Of a stretch of 64,000 bases of DNA, positions 37,002 through 45,889 are shown piece after piece. The notes beneath the pieces were generated by a model. That model saw nothing but the letters and a program-made list of their open reading frames with translations. It was not told the DNA's origin and did not search any database. The stretch is from assembly GCF_008369295.1 (NCBI RefSeq), contig NZ_VOBG01000007.1:1-64000 (forward strand). The letters run 5' to 3'. Both the position numbers and the translations under genes were made by a program. Source of the stretch: Pseudomonas sp. ANT_H4. GTDB taxonomy: Bacteria; Pseudomonadota; Gammaproteobacteria; Pseudomonadales; Pseudomonadaceae. How positions within the stretch are numbered: the first letter of the stretch is position 1; every line of letters begins with the position of its first letter.

Positions 37002-37338
37002 CTCGATCACCACTCAATAGTTCGAAAACAATCGTGTAAACGGGAGCTGCATCTACCCTTAGTGACTACTTGTGACGTAGGAAAGTTCGCCTTTTCGTCT
37101 TTGGGGCCTGTAGGGGAATGACTTCAAGAGCATGCGCTTGCAATATGACAACGAAAAAACGGTCGCTCATAACTGCTTATTTAATAACCTGAAATCAGAC
37201 GACTCTTCGGCTATTGACGTTATTGGCCAGGCCTATAAAGGAGGGAAAGCGGCATTTTTTGAGCATCGCTGCGCACCGTCTTCAGCTCACTTGCCCCGCT
37301 AACAGGCTAGAATCCCCGGATTATCCTGGGAGCCCGCC
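37002..37338. other. Divergent intergenic region (DUF3509 / response regulator)
   Basis: About 340 bases, AT-richer than its surroundings. TTGACG (37214-37219) and TATAAA (37234-37239) lie upstream of the response regulator but are only 14 bases apart, too close for a standard sigma70 promoter. No open frame with a ribosome binding site and no clear operator is seen. Confidence 0.4.
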
Positions 37339-37989
37339 TTGAGAGCGTCTGAAAAGCCATTGCGCATCGTCCTCGCCGACGACCATCCGATTTTTCTCAT
37401 CGGTTTGCGGGCGGTACTGGAGCACGACGAACGGCTGAGCATCGTCGGTGAAGCCAACTCCCCCCAAGCCCTTACCGAGCTGCTGCAACACTGCCCCTGC
37501 GATGTGCTGGTCACCGACTTCATGATGCCCGCCGAGCCCCAGGCAGATGGCTTGCGCCTGATTGAACAGCTACGTCGCCATTACCCGACCCTGCCCATCG
37601 TGGTGGTGACCATGCTCAATAACGCCGGGTTGTTTCACGCCATCCTGGAACTGGGCGTCATAGGCCTGCTGAGCAAGGCCAGCCTAGCGAATGAACTGCC
37701 TGAAGCGATCAGGCAGGCACGGCACCAACGACCCTATGTGGCACACACCATTCGTCAGGCGCTGAGCCTGGCAGGCCCTGATCGACTGTATTCCCACGAT
37801 CAACTGTCACCCCGTGAACTGGAAGTGATCCGCCTGCTGGCTGCTGGATTGACGGTGGGCGAAATCGCGGCGAACCTCCATCGCAGCAAACAGACCGTCA
37901 GTGCGCAAAAAGTCGGTGCCATGCGCAAGCTCGGACTGACCAGCGATGCAGCGCTGTTCATTTACGTGCAAGAACACGGTCTAACCTAG
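37339..37989 (+). CDS. LuxR-type response regulator (RocA/BvgA-like)
   Basis: A 216-residue two-component regulator. The receiver has the acidic pair ADDHP, acceptor Asp60 (VLVTDFMMP) and the conserved Lys in LLSKAS. The C-terminal LuxR/FixJ helix-turn-helix (about 150-210) contains LSPRELEVIRLLAAGLTVGE and SKQTVSAQKVGAMRKLGL, closest in style to BvgA/RcsB. The start is TTG at 37339 with GGGAG six bases upstream. It is convergent with the REC-EAL gene (four-base overlap of ends) and is the likely DNA-binding partner of the hybrid kinase at 39289-42870. Confidence 0.9.
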   Translation: MRASEKPLRIVLADDHPIFLIGLRAVLEHDERLSIVGEANSPQALTELLQHCPCDVLVTDFMMPAEPQADGLRLIEQLRRHYPTLPIVVVTMLNNAGLFHAILELGVIGLLSKASLANELPEAIRQARHQRPYVAHTIRQALSLAGPDRLYSHDQLSPRELEVIRLLAAGLTVGEIAANLHRSKQTVSAQKVGAMRKLGLTSDAALFIYVQEHGLT

Positions 37990-39215
37990 ACTGCAAACCC
38001 TGGGCACTGCGCGATCCATCTCTTTAGCGCTTGAGCGCACATGGGGGGAGCGATAAAACAGCCTTGCAACCAGGCAGATCCCAACTCACACACGGCGTCA
38101 CGGTCAGCAGCGGTTTCAATGCCGGTGACCACCACACCCACGCCCAGATGCCCAGCCATACCCATGGCTCCGGCGACCACCGCAGCTTTGCGTTCATCGC
38201 CCGCCATCCCGCAGGCGAAGGCAGGCGGGATTTTCAGTTCAGTGAAGGGCAGCTCCAGCAGGCGCTGCAAACTGGTGCCACCCACGCCGAAGTCACCGAT
38301 GGACAGCTTGCAGCCGATCATCCGCAAGCGGAGCAAACCGGTGACATGGGCGCTGTCGGTCTTTAAACGAGAGGTTTCGACCAGTTCCAGGGTCAGGCTG
38401 TTGGCAGGTACGGCGTAGCGCTGCAACAACCCTTGCAGTATCTGGGGGAAATGCGGATGTTCCAGCATCCGACCCGCCAGGTTGACCGCCACCGGCAGTA
38501 CCTTGCCTGTCTCCCGTAATACCTGAGTGGCAATGCCTAGCGCCTCTTCCAGCATATGCCAGGTAAACGCCTCTTCCATGCCAGCAAACTCCAGCGCTGG
38601 AAGAAATTCCTCGGGCAACAGCAATTCACCCTCAGGATGCTGCCACCGGGCCAGCGCCTCAACCCCTTGCAACTCTCCCGCCTGACTGACGATAGGCTGA
38701 AACCAGGCACTGGCGCAGCGCGCGATGGCGGCCTGACCGACATCCGGCGAGGGTGGCAGCGTCTCTACTTCACTCAAGCCCAGCAACTGACGCACCAGTT
38801 CCCAAGACATGACGGGGGGCCCTGGACGCAAGCGCTGCTGGCAAGCCGTCAACAATTGCCCGATCAACTTGGCCGACGCTGGCTTGGGCAAGCAACCCAG
38901 CACATTGAGCCCGGCCTGGCGCGCCATGTTCGCGACGCCCTCCAGGACGTCCGGCTCGGCACTGCTCAACAGAATCAGCACTTGAGCCAGCTGGCGCTCG
39001 GCCAGCTCACGGATTAGCTCCAGGCCATCGCCCTGTTCCAGGTACAGATCGCAAATAGCGATGTCCACCGGCCCCTTGCTCTCCAGTGACTGGCGGGCTG
39101 CCTCGACACTTTCGGCCGTCAACACGTTGAACACACCGTTGGCATTGAGCATCTGGTGCAGGGCCATCAGCTGGAACGGGTTATCTTCAAGGATCAGGAC
39201 GTTAAGGGAGCGCAT
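37986..39215 (-). CDS. Receiver-EAL protein (RocR-like), EAL domain with altered metal-site residues
   Basis: A 409-residue protein: receiver at about 1-125 (Asp56 in ICDLYLE, Lys111 in LPKP) and EAL domain at about 165-405. RocR/SadR-type proteins degrade cyclic-di-GMP and modulate a partner response regulator. Here the EAL motif itself (VEALAR, Glu186), Asn245, Glu277/280, Lys328 and Gln384 are present. However, the canonical DDFG is GDFG (Gly307) and the EGVE loop reads TGIE (Thr364), both at positions used for metal binding or catalysis. It may thus be a poor or inactive phosphodiesterase and act as a binding or phosphate-sink protein. It lies 73 bases downstream of the hybrid kinase gene. 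Confidence 0.9.
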   Translation of the reverse strand: MRSLNVLILEDNPFQLMALHQMLNANGVFNVLTAESVEAARQSLESKGPVDIAICDLYLEQGDGLELIRELAERQLAQVLILLSSAEPDVLEGVANMARQAGLNVLGCLPKPASAKLIGQLLTACQQRLRPGPPVMSWELVRQLLGLSEVETLPPSPDVGQAAIARCASAWFQPIVSQAGELQGVEALARWQHPEGELLLPEEFLPALEFAGMEEAFTWHMLEEALGIATQVLRETGKVLPVAVNLAGRMLEHPHFPQILQGLLQRYAVPANSLTLELVETSRLKTDSAHVTGLLRLRMIGCKLSIGDFGVGGTSLQRLLELPFTELKIPPAFACGMAGDERKAAVVAGAMGMAGHLGVGVVVTGIETAADRDAVCELGSAWLQGCFIAPPMCAQALKRWIAQCPGFAV

Positions 39216-39288
39216 GGGAAACTCTACCGGGGGGACGCGAGGCGGCCCAGACTAGCCAAAAACCCGGTGATACCCCATAGGACGAGTC

Positions 39289-42200
39289 TTATTTTCCCTC
39301 ATCCAGATAAGGCTCAAGGTCACTGCGCAACTCAATCAGCGCTTGGCACAGCGTCAGCCATTGCGCCTCGATCTCGTCGCCACGCTGCTCTCGGACACAG
39401 GTTTCAAGCGCCACGCAGGCCTTAGCCAGCGGCAACGCATCCACCAGGCAACAAATGCCCTTGAGGCGATGCAGCGAGGCGGTCAGTCGCGCCAGGTCTT
39501 GATCCGCCAAGGCCGCGGCCATCACTTCCTGTTCGTGCTCAAGGCTCTTCGCCAGCTCCTGCAACATCCGCTGCAGGACCGGCCCGTCGGCCTGAGTCAT
39601 GGTGCGCAGGGTATGAATATCAAAGGAGCGCAAAGGCGCCACGCGGGCGAGCACCTGGTTCCAGTGCTCCAGGGTGATGGGCTTGACCAGCAGCTCGTCC
39701 ATTCCCGCCTCCAGGCAACGCTGCTGTTCGTCATCCAGGGCATTGGCCGTGCATCCCACCAGCGCGCTGCGCGGTCTTTGCTCCTGCGCTTCAATCCGGC
39801 GGATGGCCTCGCTCAAGGCATAGCCGGACATACCCGGCATGTTGCAATCGGTCACCAGCACGTCAAACACCTCGTTGCGCCAACGCTGCAAGGCCGCTTC
39901 GGCCGAATCAAGGGCCACCACCTGATGGCCGAGAAACTGCAGCTGCTGAGCCAGCACCAGACGGTTGGCCGGCAGGTCATCCACGATCAGCACCGACAGG
40001 CTGCGGCCGGCAGCCGGCAACGGCACAACAGGCGCCGCCGGCACATCGTCACTGCTGACCCGGTCCAGGTACAGGTCGATGCACACCACTGTGCCCTCCC
40101 CCACAACACTTTTCAGGGTGATAGTGCCGCCCATCAACTCCACCAGTTGCTGGCAGATGCTCAAGCCCAGGCCCGTCCCGCCGTGTTCGGCCGCCGTCAA
40201 CGCGCTGACCTGAATAAACGGCTTGAACACCCGCGCCTGTTGCTCGATACCGATACCCGGCCCGCTGTCCTCGACACACAAATGCAGGTAGTGGGCACCC
40301 GCCTCATCCAGCTTGCAGGCGACACTGACGCGAACCTCTCCGCGCTCGGTAAATTTGAGCGCATTGCCCAACAGGTTATGCATCACCTGGCGCAGGCGAA
40401 GCGGGTCGAACCAGTAATACCCTTGCGCCGCCGGATCAAAGGCCAGGGTCAAGTGCAGGCCCTTTTTCTGGGCCATGGCTTCAAACAGCCGCTGAATACC
40501 TACGAAAAAGCCTTTCAGGTCGGTGGTTTGCGGCACCAGTTGTAAATGACCCGCTTCGATCTTGGCCAGATCCAGGCTGTCGCCCATCAGCGCGATCAGC
40601 TCCCGCGCCGAGCGATGGGCCACACGCAGCCCTTCGGACACGGGCTTGCCTTCGGCCAAGGCTCGCTCCTGTTCCAGCTCAAGCAAACCGATGATGGCGG
40701 TCATCGGTGTGCGAATCTCGTGGCTCAGGGTCGAGAGGAAGGCACTTTTCGCATAGTTCGCCTCATCGGCGGCCTGGCGTGCGTCCATCAACTGGTTTTC
40801 CAGGACCTTGCGCTCGTTGATGTCGATCCAGCCACCGAGCAAGCCCTGCAATTGGCCCTGAGCGTCAAAAAACGGCACCGTCCATTGATAGACGTGAAAG
40901 GTCCCACCGTTGAACTCCAGTTGCCGATCGACAAACAGCGACTGTTGCGTCGCCAGTTGCTCCATGTGACCGGCATGCAGGCGCGCAGCTGTCGCCTCGG
41001 GCATCAGGCCGCTTTCCATCAGCGTCAGGCCTTGAATCTGCTCACGCCGGGTGGCCAGTTGCTGCTCATAGCTGGTGTTGCAAGTCACCAAACGGCCGGC
41101 CAGATCACGCACGAACACCGGGTTGGGCATGCCATCGAGCAGAGCGCTCTTGAAGGCCAACTGATCGTTGAGCCGATGCTCAGCCTCCAGCCGCTGGCGG
41201 ATCTGACGCTTGAGCCGGCTGTTCCAGGCCAGGGACACCAGCACAAACAGGATCGCCATGGCGACCGTCCAATAAGCCCAAGGCGGCACACGCTGCCAGG
41301 CCGGCACAGGGATCGGCACGGCGCCCAGCCAGCGCAGGCGCAAAGCGCTCAACTCGGCTACGGGCAGCGCCTCCAGCGCCTTGTTCAAAATGCTCAGCAG
41401 CTCGGGTTGGCCCTTGCGCACCGACAGGCTGTTAACCGACCACTTGCCCTCGACACTGCGACCGACGCGCAACTTATCGGCCAGGTAACTCTGCACCTCC
41501 ACTTCGCTCTGTATGGTCGCCGCCGCGTTACCCCGGATCACCAGCTCACGGGCCTGGGCATAGTTACCCACCGACCGCAGCTCAATCTCGGGATGCTCAC
41601 GGCGAATGTAACTTTCCAGAACATGGCGTGCCGGCAGCGCCAGCACCTTGCCGGAAAGCTCGCTCAAACCGGTCAGTGGTGGTGCTTCGGCGCGCTGGAT
41701 AAACACCCATCCGGAGCCACCAAAACCATGACTGAAATTGAGAAATGCCTTGCGCTCCTTATTCTCGACCAAGGTGGTGTTCATATCCGCCCTGCCCGTC
41801 TCCAGCAACGCCAGGGTTTGCGTGGTGGAAAACACTTCCTCCAGGACGAACTGCACGCCGGTCATGCGAGAAATTCGGTTGAGCAGGTCGACATTCAGGC
41901 CCACCCACTGGCCCTCCTTGTCCTTGAATACATACGGCGACAGTTGCTGGGACGCCACCACCACATGAGGATGCCCAAGCACCCACGCCCGCTCCGAGGC
42001 CGACAAGGCTATGCGTTCCGCCGCAATACCGACGCCCAGGCCGGTGGTCCAGCGCGCCAGTATTTCCCGCTGCACCGACTCATCGATACTCGACAGCGCC
42101 CGGTCCATCATCGTCCCCAATAGCGGGTCGGCCTCACGCGTGGCAAAGGCAAAGCCAATAGGCGCGAGCCTACTCTCCACCTTGATCTGCAAGCCCAGGT

Positions 42201-42870
42201 AGGGGCGCAGCGACTTGTAGGCCCGCACGATCACTTCGTTGCCGATAAACGCATCGGCATCGCCTTGCTTGAGCGCTTCAAGGCCACTGTAGAGATTGGG
42301 CGCCAACATGATATGACTGGCGGGATACGCCCTATGGACGTTATTGACGTTGGCGTAGCCGTCGAGCAATACCACCTTCTTGTCCTTGAGGTCGTCGTTC
42401 TGGGTGGTGTCGTCCCGGCGCACGACCACCACCGAGCGATCTGGCATGTAGTCACGGGTAAATCGCAGCCCGGGCACGTCACGCTCGTAGCCGTTGGCGC
42501 TGGTGAGAATATCGATAGCTCCGGTACGCAAGGCTTCTACCGCCTGTGCTCGTTCGGCGAAGCCCAGTACTTGCATCGGCGCATCGAGACGCGCACCGAT
42601 CAGGCTCAGGTAATCGGCACTGATGCCCTGGTAGCGATTGTGGTCGCGGGTGATATCAATCGGCTGGTAGTCATCAATGGAGATGCCCACCTTCAATGTC
42701 CGATGGGCCGCCATCCATTGCTGCTCGGCGGGGGTCAGGGACAAAGGCCCCAGCGGGATAAACGCCGGCACCAGCTTGAAGGGCAGACTGACGGCGGCCA
42801 GGCTTGCAGGCCCATGGCCGAGCAACAGCACACACACCAGCCATACGTACCCTCGGGTCGATAAACACAC
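39289..42870 (-). CDS. Unorthodox hybrid sensor kinase with two periplasmic solute-binding domains (RocS/BvgS-like)
   Basis: A 1193-residue inner-membrane sensor. GTG at 42870 is chosen: AAGG lies about eight bases upstream and it directly begins a signal sequence (YVWLVCVLLLGHGPASLAA); a TTG at 42927 would add 19 residues. Order: two tandem SBP_bac_3 Venus-flytrap domains (about 45-280 and 290-515), transmembrane helix (about 530-552), PAS (about 580-690), HisKA with SHEIRTPMTAIIGL (His near 716), HATPase (NLLGNALKF near 836), receiver (VTDCNMPG, Asp near 1005) and Hpt (LHRLKG, His near 1133). The likely phosphorelay target is the LuxR-type regulator at 37339, and possibly the REC-EAL protein. 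The ligand is probably a small polar metabolite. Confidence 0.93.
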   Translation of the reverse strand: MCLSTRGYVWLVCVLLLGHGPASLAAVSLPFKLVPAFIPLGPLSLTPAEQQWMAAHRTLKVGISIDDYQPIDITRDHNRYQGISADYLSLIGARLDAPMQVLGFAERAQAVEALRTGAIDILTSANGYERDVPGLRFTRDYMPDRSVVVVRRDDTTQNDDLKDKKVVLLDGYANVNNVHRAYPASHIMLAPNLYSGLEALKQGDADAFIGNEVIVRAYKSLRPYLGLQIKVESRLAPIGFAFATREADPLLGTMMDRALSSIDESVQREILARWTTGLGVGIAAERIALSASERAWVLGHPHVVVASQQLSPYVFKDKEGQWVGLNVDLLNRISRMTGVQFVLEEVFSTTQTLALLETGRADMNTTLVENKERKAFLNFSHGFGGSGWVFIQRAEAPPLTGLSELSGKVLALPARHVLESYIRREHPEIELRSVGNYAQARELVIRGNAAATIQSEVEVQSYLADKLRVGRSVEGKWSVNSLSVRKGQPELLSILNKALEALPVAELSALRLRWLGAVPIPVPAWQRVPPWAYWTVAMAILFVLVSLAWNSRLKRQIRQRLEAEHRLNDQLAFKSALLDGMPNPVFVRDLAGRLVTCNTSYEQQLATRREQIQGLTLMESGLMPEATAARLHAGHMEQLATQQSLFVDRQLEFNGGTFHVYQWTVPFFDAQGQLQGLLGGWIDINERKVLENQLMDARQAADEANYAKSAFLSTLSHEIRTPMTAIIGLLELEQERALAEGKPVSEGLRVAHRSARELIALMGDSLDLAKIEAGHLQLVPQTTDLKGFFVGIQRLFEAMAQKKGLHLTLAFDPAAQGYYWFDPLRLRQVMHNLLGNALKFTERGEVRVSVACKLDEAGAHYLHLCVEDSGPGIGIEQQARVFKPFIQVSALTAAEHGGTGLGLSICQQLVELMGGTITLKSVVGEGTVVCIDLYLDRVSSDDVPAAPVVPLPAAGRSLSVLIVDDLPANRLVLAQQLQFLGHQVVALDSAEAALQRWRNEVFDVLVTDCNMPGMSGYALSEAIRRIEAQEQRPRSALVGCTANALDDEQQRCLEAGMDELLVKPITLEHWNQVLARVAPLRSFDIHTLRTMTQADGPVLQRMLQELAKSLEHEQEVMAAALADQDLARLTASLHRLKGICCLVDALPLAKACVALETCVREQRGDEIEAQWLTLCQALIELRSDLEPYLDEGK

Positions 42871-42929
42871 CGTGTTGGTTCCTTGATTGTTCTTGTCAGT
42901 CGCCTGCGCAAGTATGGCTCGCCACAATG

Positions 42930-42955
42930 AAAAAGCCCGTCACGAAGACGGGCTT
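42930..42955 (-). terminator. Rho-independent terminator of thrC
   Basis: AAGCCCGTC (42933-42941) pairs with GACGGGCTT (42947-42955); the A-run on the plus strand gives a U-tract after the hairpin on the minus strand. It separates the hom-thrC operon from the sensor kinase gene. Confidence 0.9.
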
Positions 42956-42979
42956 GATCAACCACCTAAAGCCTTGGGA

Positions 42980-44389
42980 TCAGAGTGGCTTGCCACGATT
43001 ACCATGCTGGCTGACAAACGCCTGCACTGCTTTCAGGTCATTAGCCAATACCGTGCAACGCTCCTCACGCTCGAACAGGTCCGCCAGGTGTGGCGGAAGT
43101 TCCAGCGCCTTGCCGATACCAGCCTTTTCCACCGCTTCCGGAAACTTGACCGGGTGGGCGGTGCCGAGGATCACCATCGGAATGTCCAGGCTGCGACGGC
43201 ATTCCCGCGCGGCCTTGACGCCGATGGCGGTGTGCGGGTCCAGCAACTCGCCGGTCTGGGCGTAGACTTCGGCGATGGTTTCGCAGGTCTGGGCATCGTC
43301 CACGGCCAAGGAGTCGAACAGCTTGCGGGTTTCGGTCCAGCGCTCTTGCTCGACGCTGAAGCCGCCACCTTGCTTGAAGCTGTCCATCAGGCCAGCCAGG
43401 GCCGCACCATTACGACCGTGCATGTCAAACAACAGGCGTTCGAAGTTGGACGAAACCATGATGTCCATCGACGGCGACAGTGTGGCGTGCAGGGTTTCCT
43501 TGACGTACTGGTTGCCGCTCATGAAGCGGTGCAGGATGTCGTTGCGATTGGTGGCGACGATCAGTTGGTTGATCGTCAGGCCCATGTTGCGCGCCAGGTA
43601 GCCGGCAAAGATGTCGCCGAAGTTGCCGGTCGGCACCGAGAACGACACCGAACGCGCCGGGCCGCCCAGCTGCAGGGCTGCATGGAAGTAGTAGACGATC
43701 TGGGCCATGATCCGCGCCCAGTTGATCGAGTTCACCGCCACCAGGCGCGTGCCCTTGAGGAAGCTCTGGTCAGCAAAGCTGGCCTTGACCATTTCCTGGC
43801 AGTCATCGAAGTTGCCTTCGATGGCGATGTTATGGATGTTGTCGCCGAAGAGCGTGGTCATCTGCCGGCGCTGCACTTCCGATACCCGGTTGTGCGGATG
43901 CAGGATGAAGATGTCGACGTTTTCGCAGTGTTTGCAACCTTCAATGGCCGCCGAGCCGGTATCACCGGAGGTAGCACCAATGATCACCACGCGCTCGCCG
44001 CGCTTTTCCAGCACGTAGTCGAGCAGGCGACCCAGCAATTGCAGGGCGAAATCCTTGAACGCCAGGGTCGGGCCGTGGAACAACTCCAGGACCCATTCGT
44101 TACCATTCAGCTGACGCAATGGGGCGATGGCGCTGTGGGAAAACACGCCATACGTCTCTTCCAGAATCTTCTTGAAATCGGCATCCGGAATACTGCCGGT
44201 GACGAACGGGCGCATGACCCGGAACGCCAGCTCGTGGTACGGCAGGCCGGCCCAGGAGGCGATTTCTTCCTGGGTGAAGCGTGGCAGGTTTTCCGGCACG
44301 TACAGGCCGCCGTCAGTAGCCAAACCGGCCAGCAGGACGTCTTCAAAATTCAGGGCCGGTGCCTGGCCGCGGGTGCTGATGTAGCGCAT
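42980..44389 (-). CDS. thrC: Threonine synthase
   Basis: A 469-residue PLP enzyme converting O-phosphohomoserine to threonine. ATG at 44389 is used because GAGGAG lies eight bases upstream and MRYISTRGQAP is the usual N-terminus; ATG at 44419 is not supported. The PLP lysine lies in HGPTLAFKDFALQL, and the phosphate-binding loop in GATSGDTGSAA. It lies 67 bases downstream of hom, forming the threonine operon. Confidence 0.98.
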   Translation of the reverse strand: MRYISTRGQAPALNFEDVLLAGLATDGGLYVPENLPRFTQEEIASWAGLPYHELAFRVMRPFVTGSIPDADFKKILEETYGVFSHSAIAPLRQLNGNEWVLELFHGPTLAFKDFALQLLGRLLDYVLEKRGERVVIIGATSGDTGSAAIEGCKHCENVDIFILHPHNRVSEVQRRQMTTLFGDNIHNIAIEGNFDDCQEMVKASFADQSFLKGTRLVAVNSINWARIMAQIVYYFHAALQLGGPARSVSFSVPTGNFGDIFAGYLARNMGLTINQLIVATNRNDILHRFMSGNQYVKETLHATLSPSMDIMVSSNFERLLFDMHGRNGAALAGLMDSFKQGGGFSVEQERWTETRKLFDSLAVDDAQTCETIAEVYAQTGELLDPHTAIGVKAARECRRSLDIPMVILGTAHPVKFPEAVEKAGIGKALELPPHLADLFEREERCTVLANDLKAVQAFVSQHGNRGKPL

Positions 44390-44456
44390 GACTGGCTCCT
44401 CTAAAGCGTTCTCGAACAAGGGCCGCCGAACGCGCGGGGCCCTTGGAACAAAGCGG

Positions 44457-45761
44457 TTAGTTCAAGTGTTCGACGCGAATCCGCACCACCGACCCAACCA
44501 CGCCCTGCAGGGCTTCCAGCGCGGTAATGGCATCGTTCATGTGCTGTTCCAGCACACGGTGGGTCAGCAGAATCATGGGCACCAGGCCGTCGTGTTCTTC
44601 GACTTCCTTCTGCATGATCGATTCAATGTTGATGCCGCGTTCCGACAAGATACTGGCCACTTGGGCCAACACGCCCGGATGGTCCTTGGCCTGGATGCGC
44701 AGGTAGTAGGAGCTTTCGCAGGCTTCGATCGGCAGGATCGGGTGAGCCGACAGCGAGTCAGGCTGGAAGGCCAGGTGCGGCACGCGGTTTTCCGGGTCGC
44801 TGGTCATGGCGCGAACCACGTCCACCAGGTCGGCGATCACCGACGAAGCCGTCGGCTCCATGCCGGCGCCGGCACCGTAGAACAAGGTCGAGCCGGCAGC
44901 GTCACCGTTGACCATCACGGCGTTCATCACGCCATTGACGTTGGCGATCAGGCGATCGGCCGGAATCAGCGTCGGGTGTACACGCAACTCGATACCGGCC
45001 GCAGTGCTGCGCGCTACCCCCAGGTGCTTGATGCGGTAGCCCAGGGCTTCGGCGTAGTTCACGTCAGCGGTGGTCAGCTTGGTGATGCCTTCGGTGTAGG
45101 CCTTGTCGAACTGCAGCGGGATACCAAAGGCGATGGACGCCAGGATGGTCAATTTGTGGGCGGCGTCGATGCCTTCGACGTCGAAGGTCGGATCGGCTTC
45201 GGCATAACCCAGTGCCTGGGCTTCGGCCAGCACGTCTTCGAAGGTACGGCCCTTCTCGCGCATTTCGGTAAGGATGAAGTTACCGGTGCCGTTGATGATC
45301 CCGGCGACCCAGTTGATGCGGTTAGCCGACAGGCCTTCACGGATGGCCTTGATCACCGGGATACCGCCAGCGACTGCGGCTTCGAAGGCCACGATGACAC
45401 CCTTCTCGCGGGCCTTGGCGAAGATCTCGTTGCCGTGCACGGCGATCAGCGCCTTGTTGGCGGTGACCACGTGCTTACCGTTTTCGATGGCCTTGAGCAC
45501 CAGTTCACGGGCAATGGTGTAACCGCCCACCAGCTCGATGACGATATCGATTTCTGGGTTGGTGGCGACTTCAAAGACATCGTTGGTAATCGCAATACCG
45601 GTCGTTTGGAACTGGGGCTTTGGCGTACGCATGGCAATTTGCGCCACTTCAATCCCACGCCCTGCACGGCGGGAAATTTCCTCGGCGTTACGCTGAAGTA
45701 CGTTCAAGGTGCCGCCACCGACGGTCCCTAACCCACAGATGCCTACTTTGACCGGTTTCAC
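44457..45761 (-). CDS. hom: Homoserine dehydrogenase
   Basis: A 434-residue NAD(P)-dependent enzyme reducing aspartate semialdehyde to homoserine. The start is GTG at 45761 (MKPVKVGICGLGTVGGG), with GGGGAG seven bases upstream; the ATG at 45776 overlaps that site. The nucleotide-binding GxGxxGGG, catalytic-domain segment GIINGTGNFILTEM, and a C-terminal ACT regulatory domain (YYLRIQAKDHPGVLAQVASI, about 350-430) are present, so feedback by threonine is expected. Confidence 0.98.
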   Translation of the reverse strand: MKPVKVGICGLGTVGGGTLNVLQRNAEEISRRAGRGIEVAQIAMRTPKPQFQTTGIAITNDVFEVATNPEIDIVIELVGGYTIARELVLKAIENGKHVVTANKALIAVHGNEIFAKAREKGVIVAFEAAVAGGIPVIKAIREGLSANRINWVAGIINGTGNFILTEMREKGRTFEDVLAEAQALGYAEADPTFDVEGIDAAHKLTILASIAFGIPLQFDKAYTEGITKLTTADVNYAEALGYRIKHLGVARSTAAGIELRVHPTLIPADRLIANVNGVMNAVMVNGDAAGSTLFYGAGAGMEPTASSVIADLVDVVRAMTSDPENRVPHLAFQPDSLSAHPILPIEACESSYYLRIQAKDHPGVLAQVASILSERGINIESIMQKEVEEHDGLVPMILLTHRVLEQHMNDAITALEALQGVVGSVVRIRVEHLN

Positions 45762-45778
45762 TGAAGAACTCCCCATGA

Positions 45779-45862
45779 AACGGCCGACTCAAGGTCGGCC
45801 GTGAAAAACAGCCGCACAACTGCGGCTCTCTATTAATGCCCCGTCGATCTGTCGGCGGGGCA
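45779..45862. repeat. Three tandem hairpins between dsbC and hom, including the dsbC terminator
   Basis: Three separate inverted repeats follow one another: CGGCCGAC/GTCGGCCG (about 45780-45801), AGCCGCA/TGCGGCT (45810-45827) and TGCCCCG/CGGGGCA (45837-45862). The middle one has five A's on its left side and acts as a minus-strand terminator for dsbC. The first lies immediately before the hom ribosome binding site and could affect hom translation. Confidence 0.75.
45803..45827 (-). terminator. Rho-independent terminator of dsbC
   Basis: On the minus strand AGCCGCA-GTTG-TGCGGCT is followed by GTTTTTC. It sits between dsbC (stop at 45890) and hom. Confidence 0.75.
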
Positions 45863-45889
45863 TGATCGTCAAAGGCTCGACGATACTGT

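Noticed and set aside
37214..37239. Sigma70 promoter TTGACG/TATAAA before the response regulator
   Set aside because: The spacer is only 14 bases, too short for normal use.
39343..42123. Two long plus-strand frames opposite the hybrid sensor kinase
   Set aside because: Shadows of a gene with all kinase motifs intact.
42887..45731. Long plus-strand frames opposite thrC and hom
   Set aside because: Antisense to well-identified enzymes; no domains.
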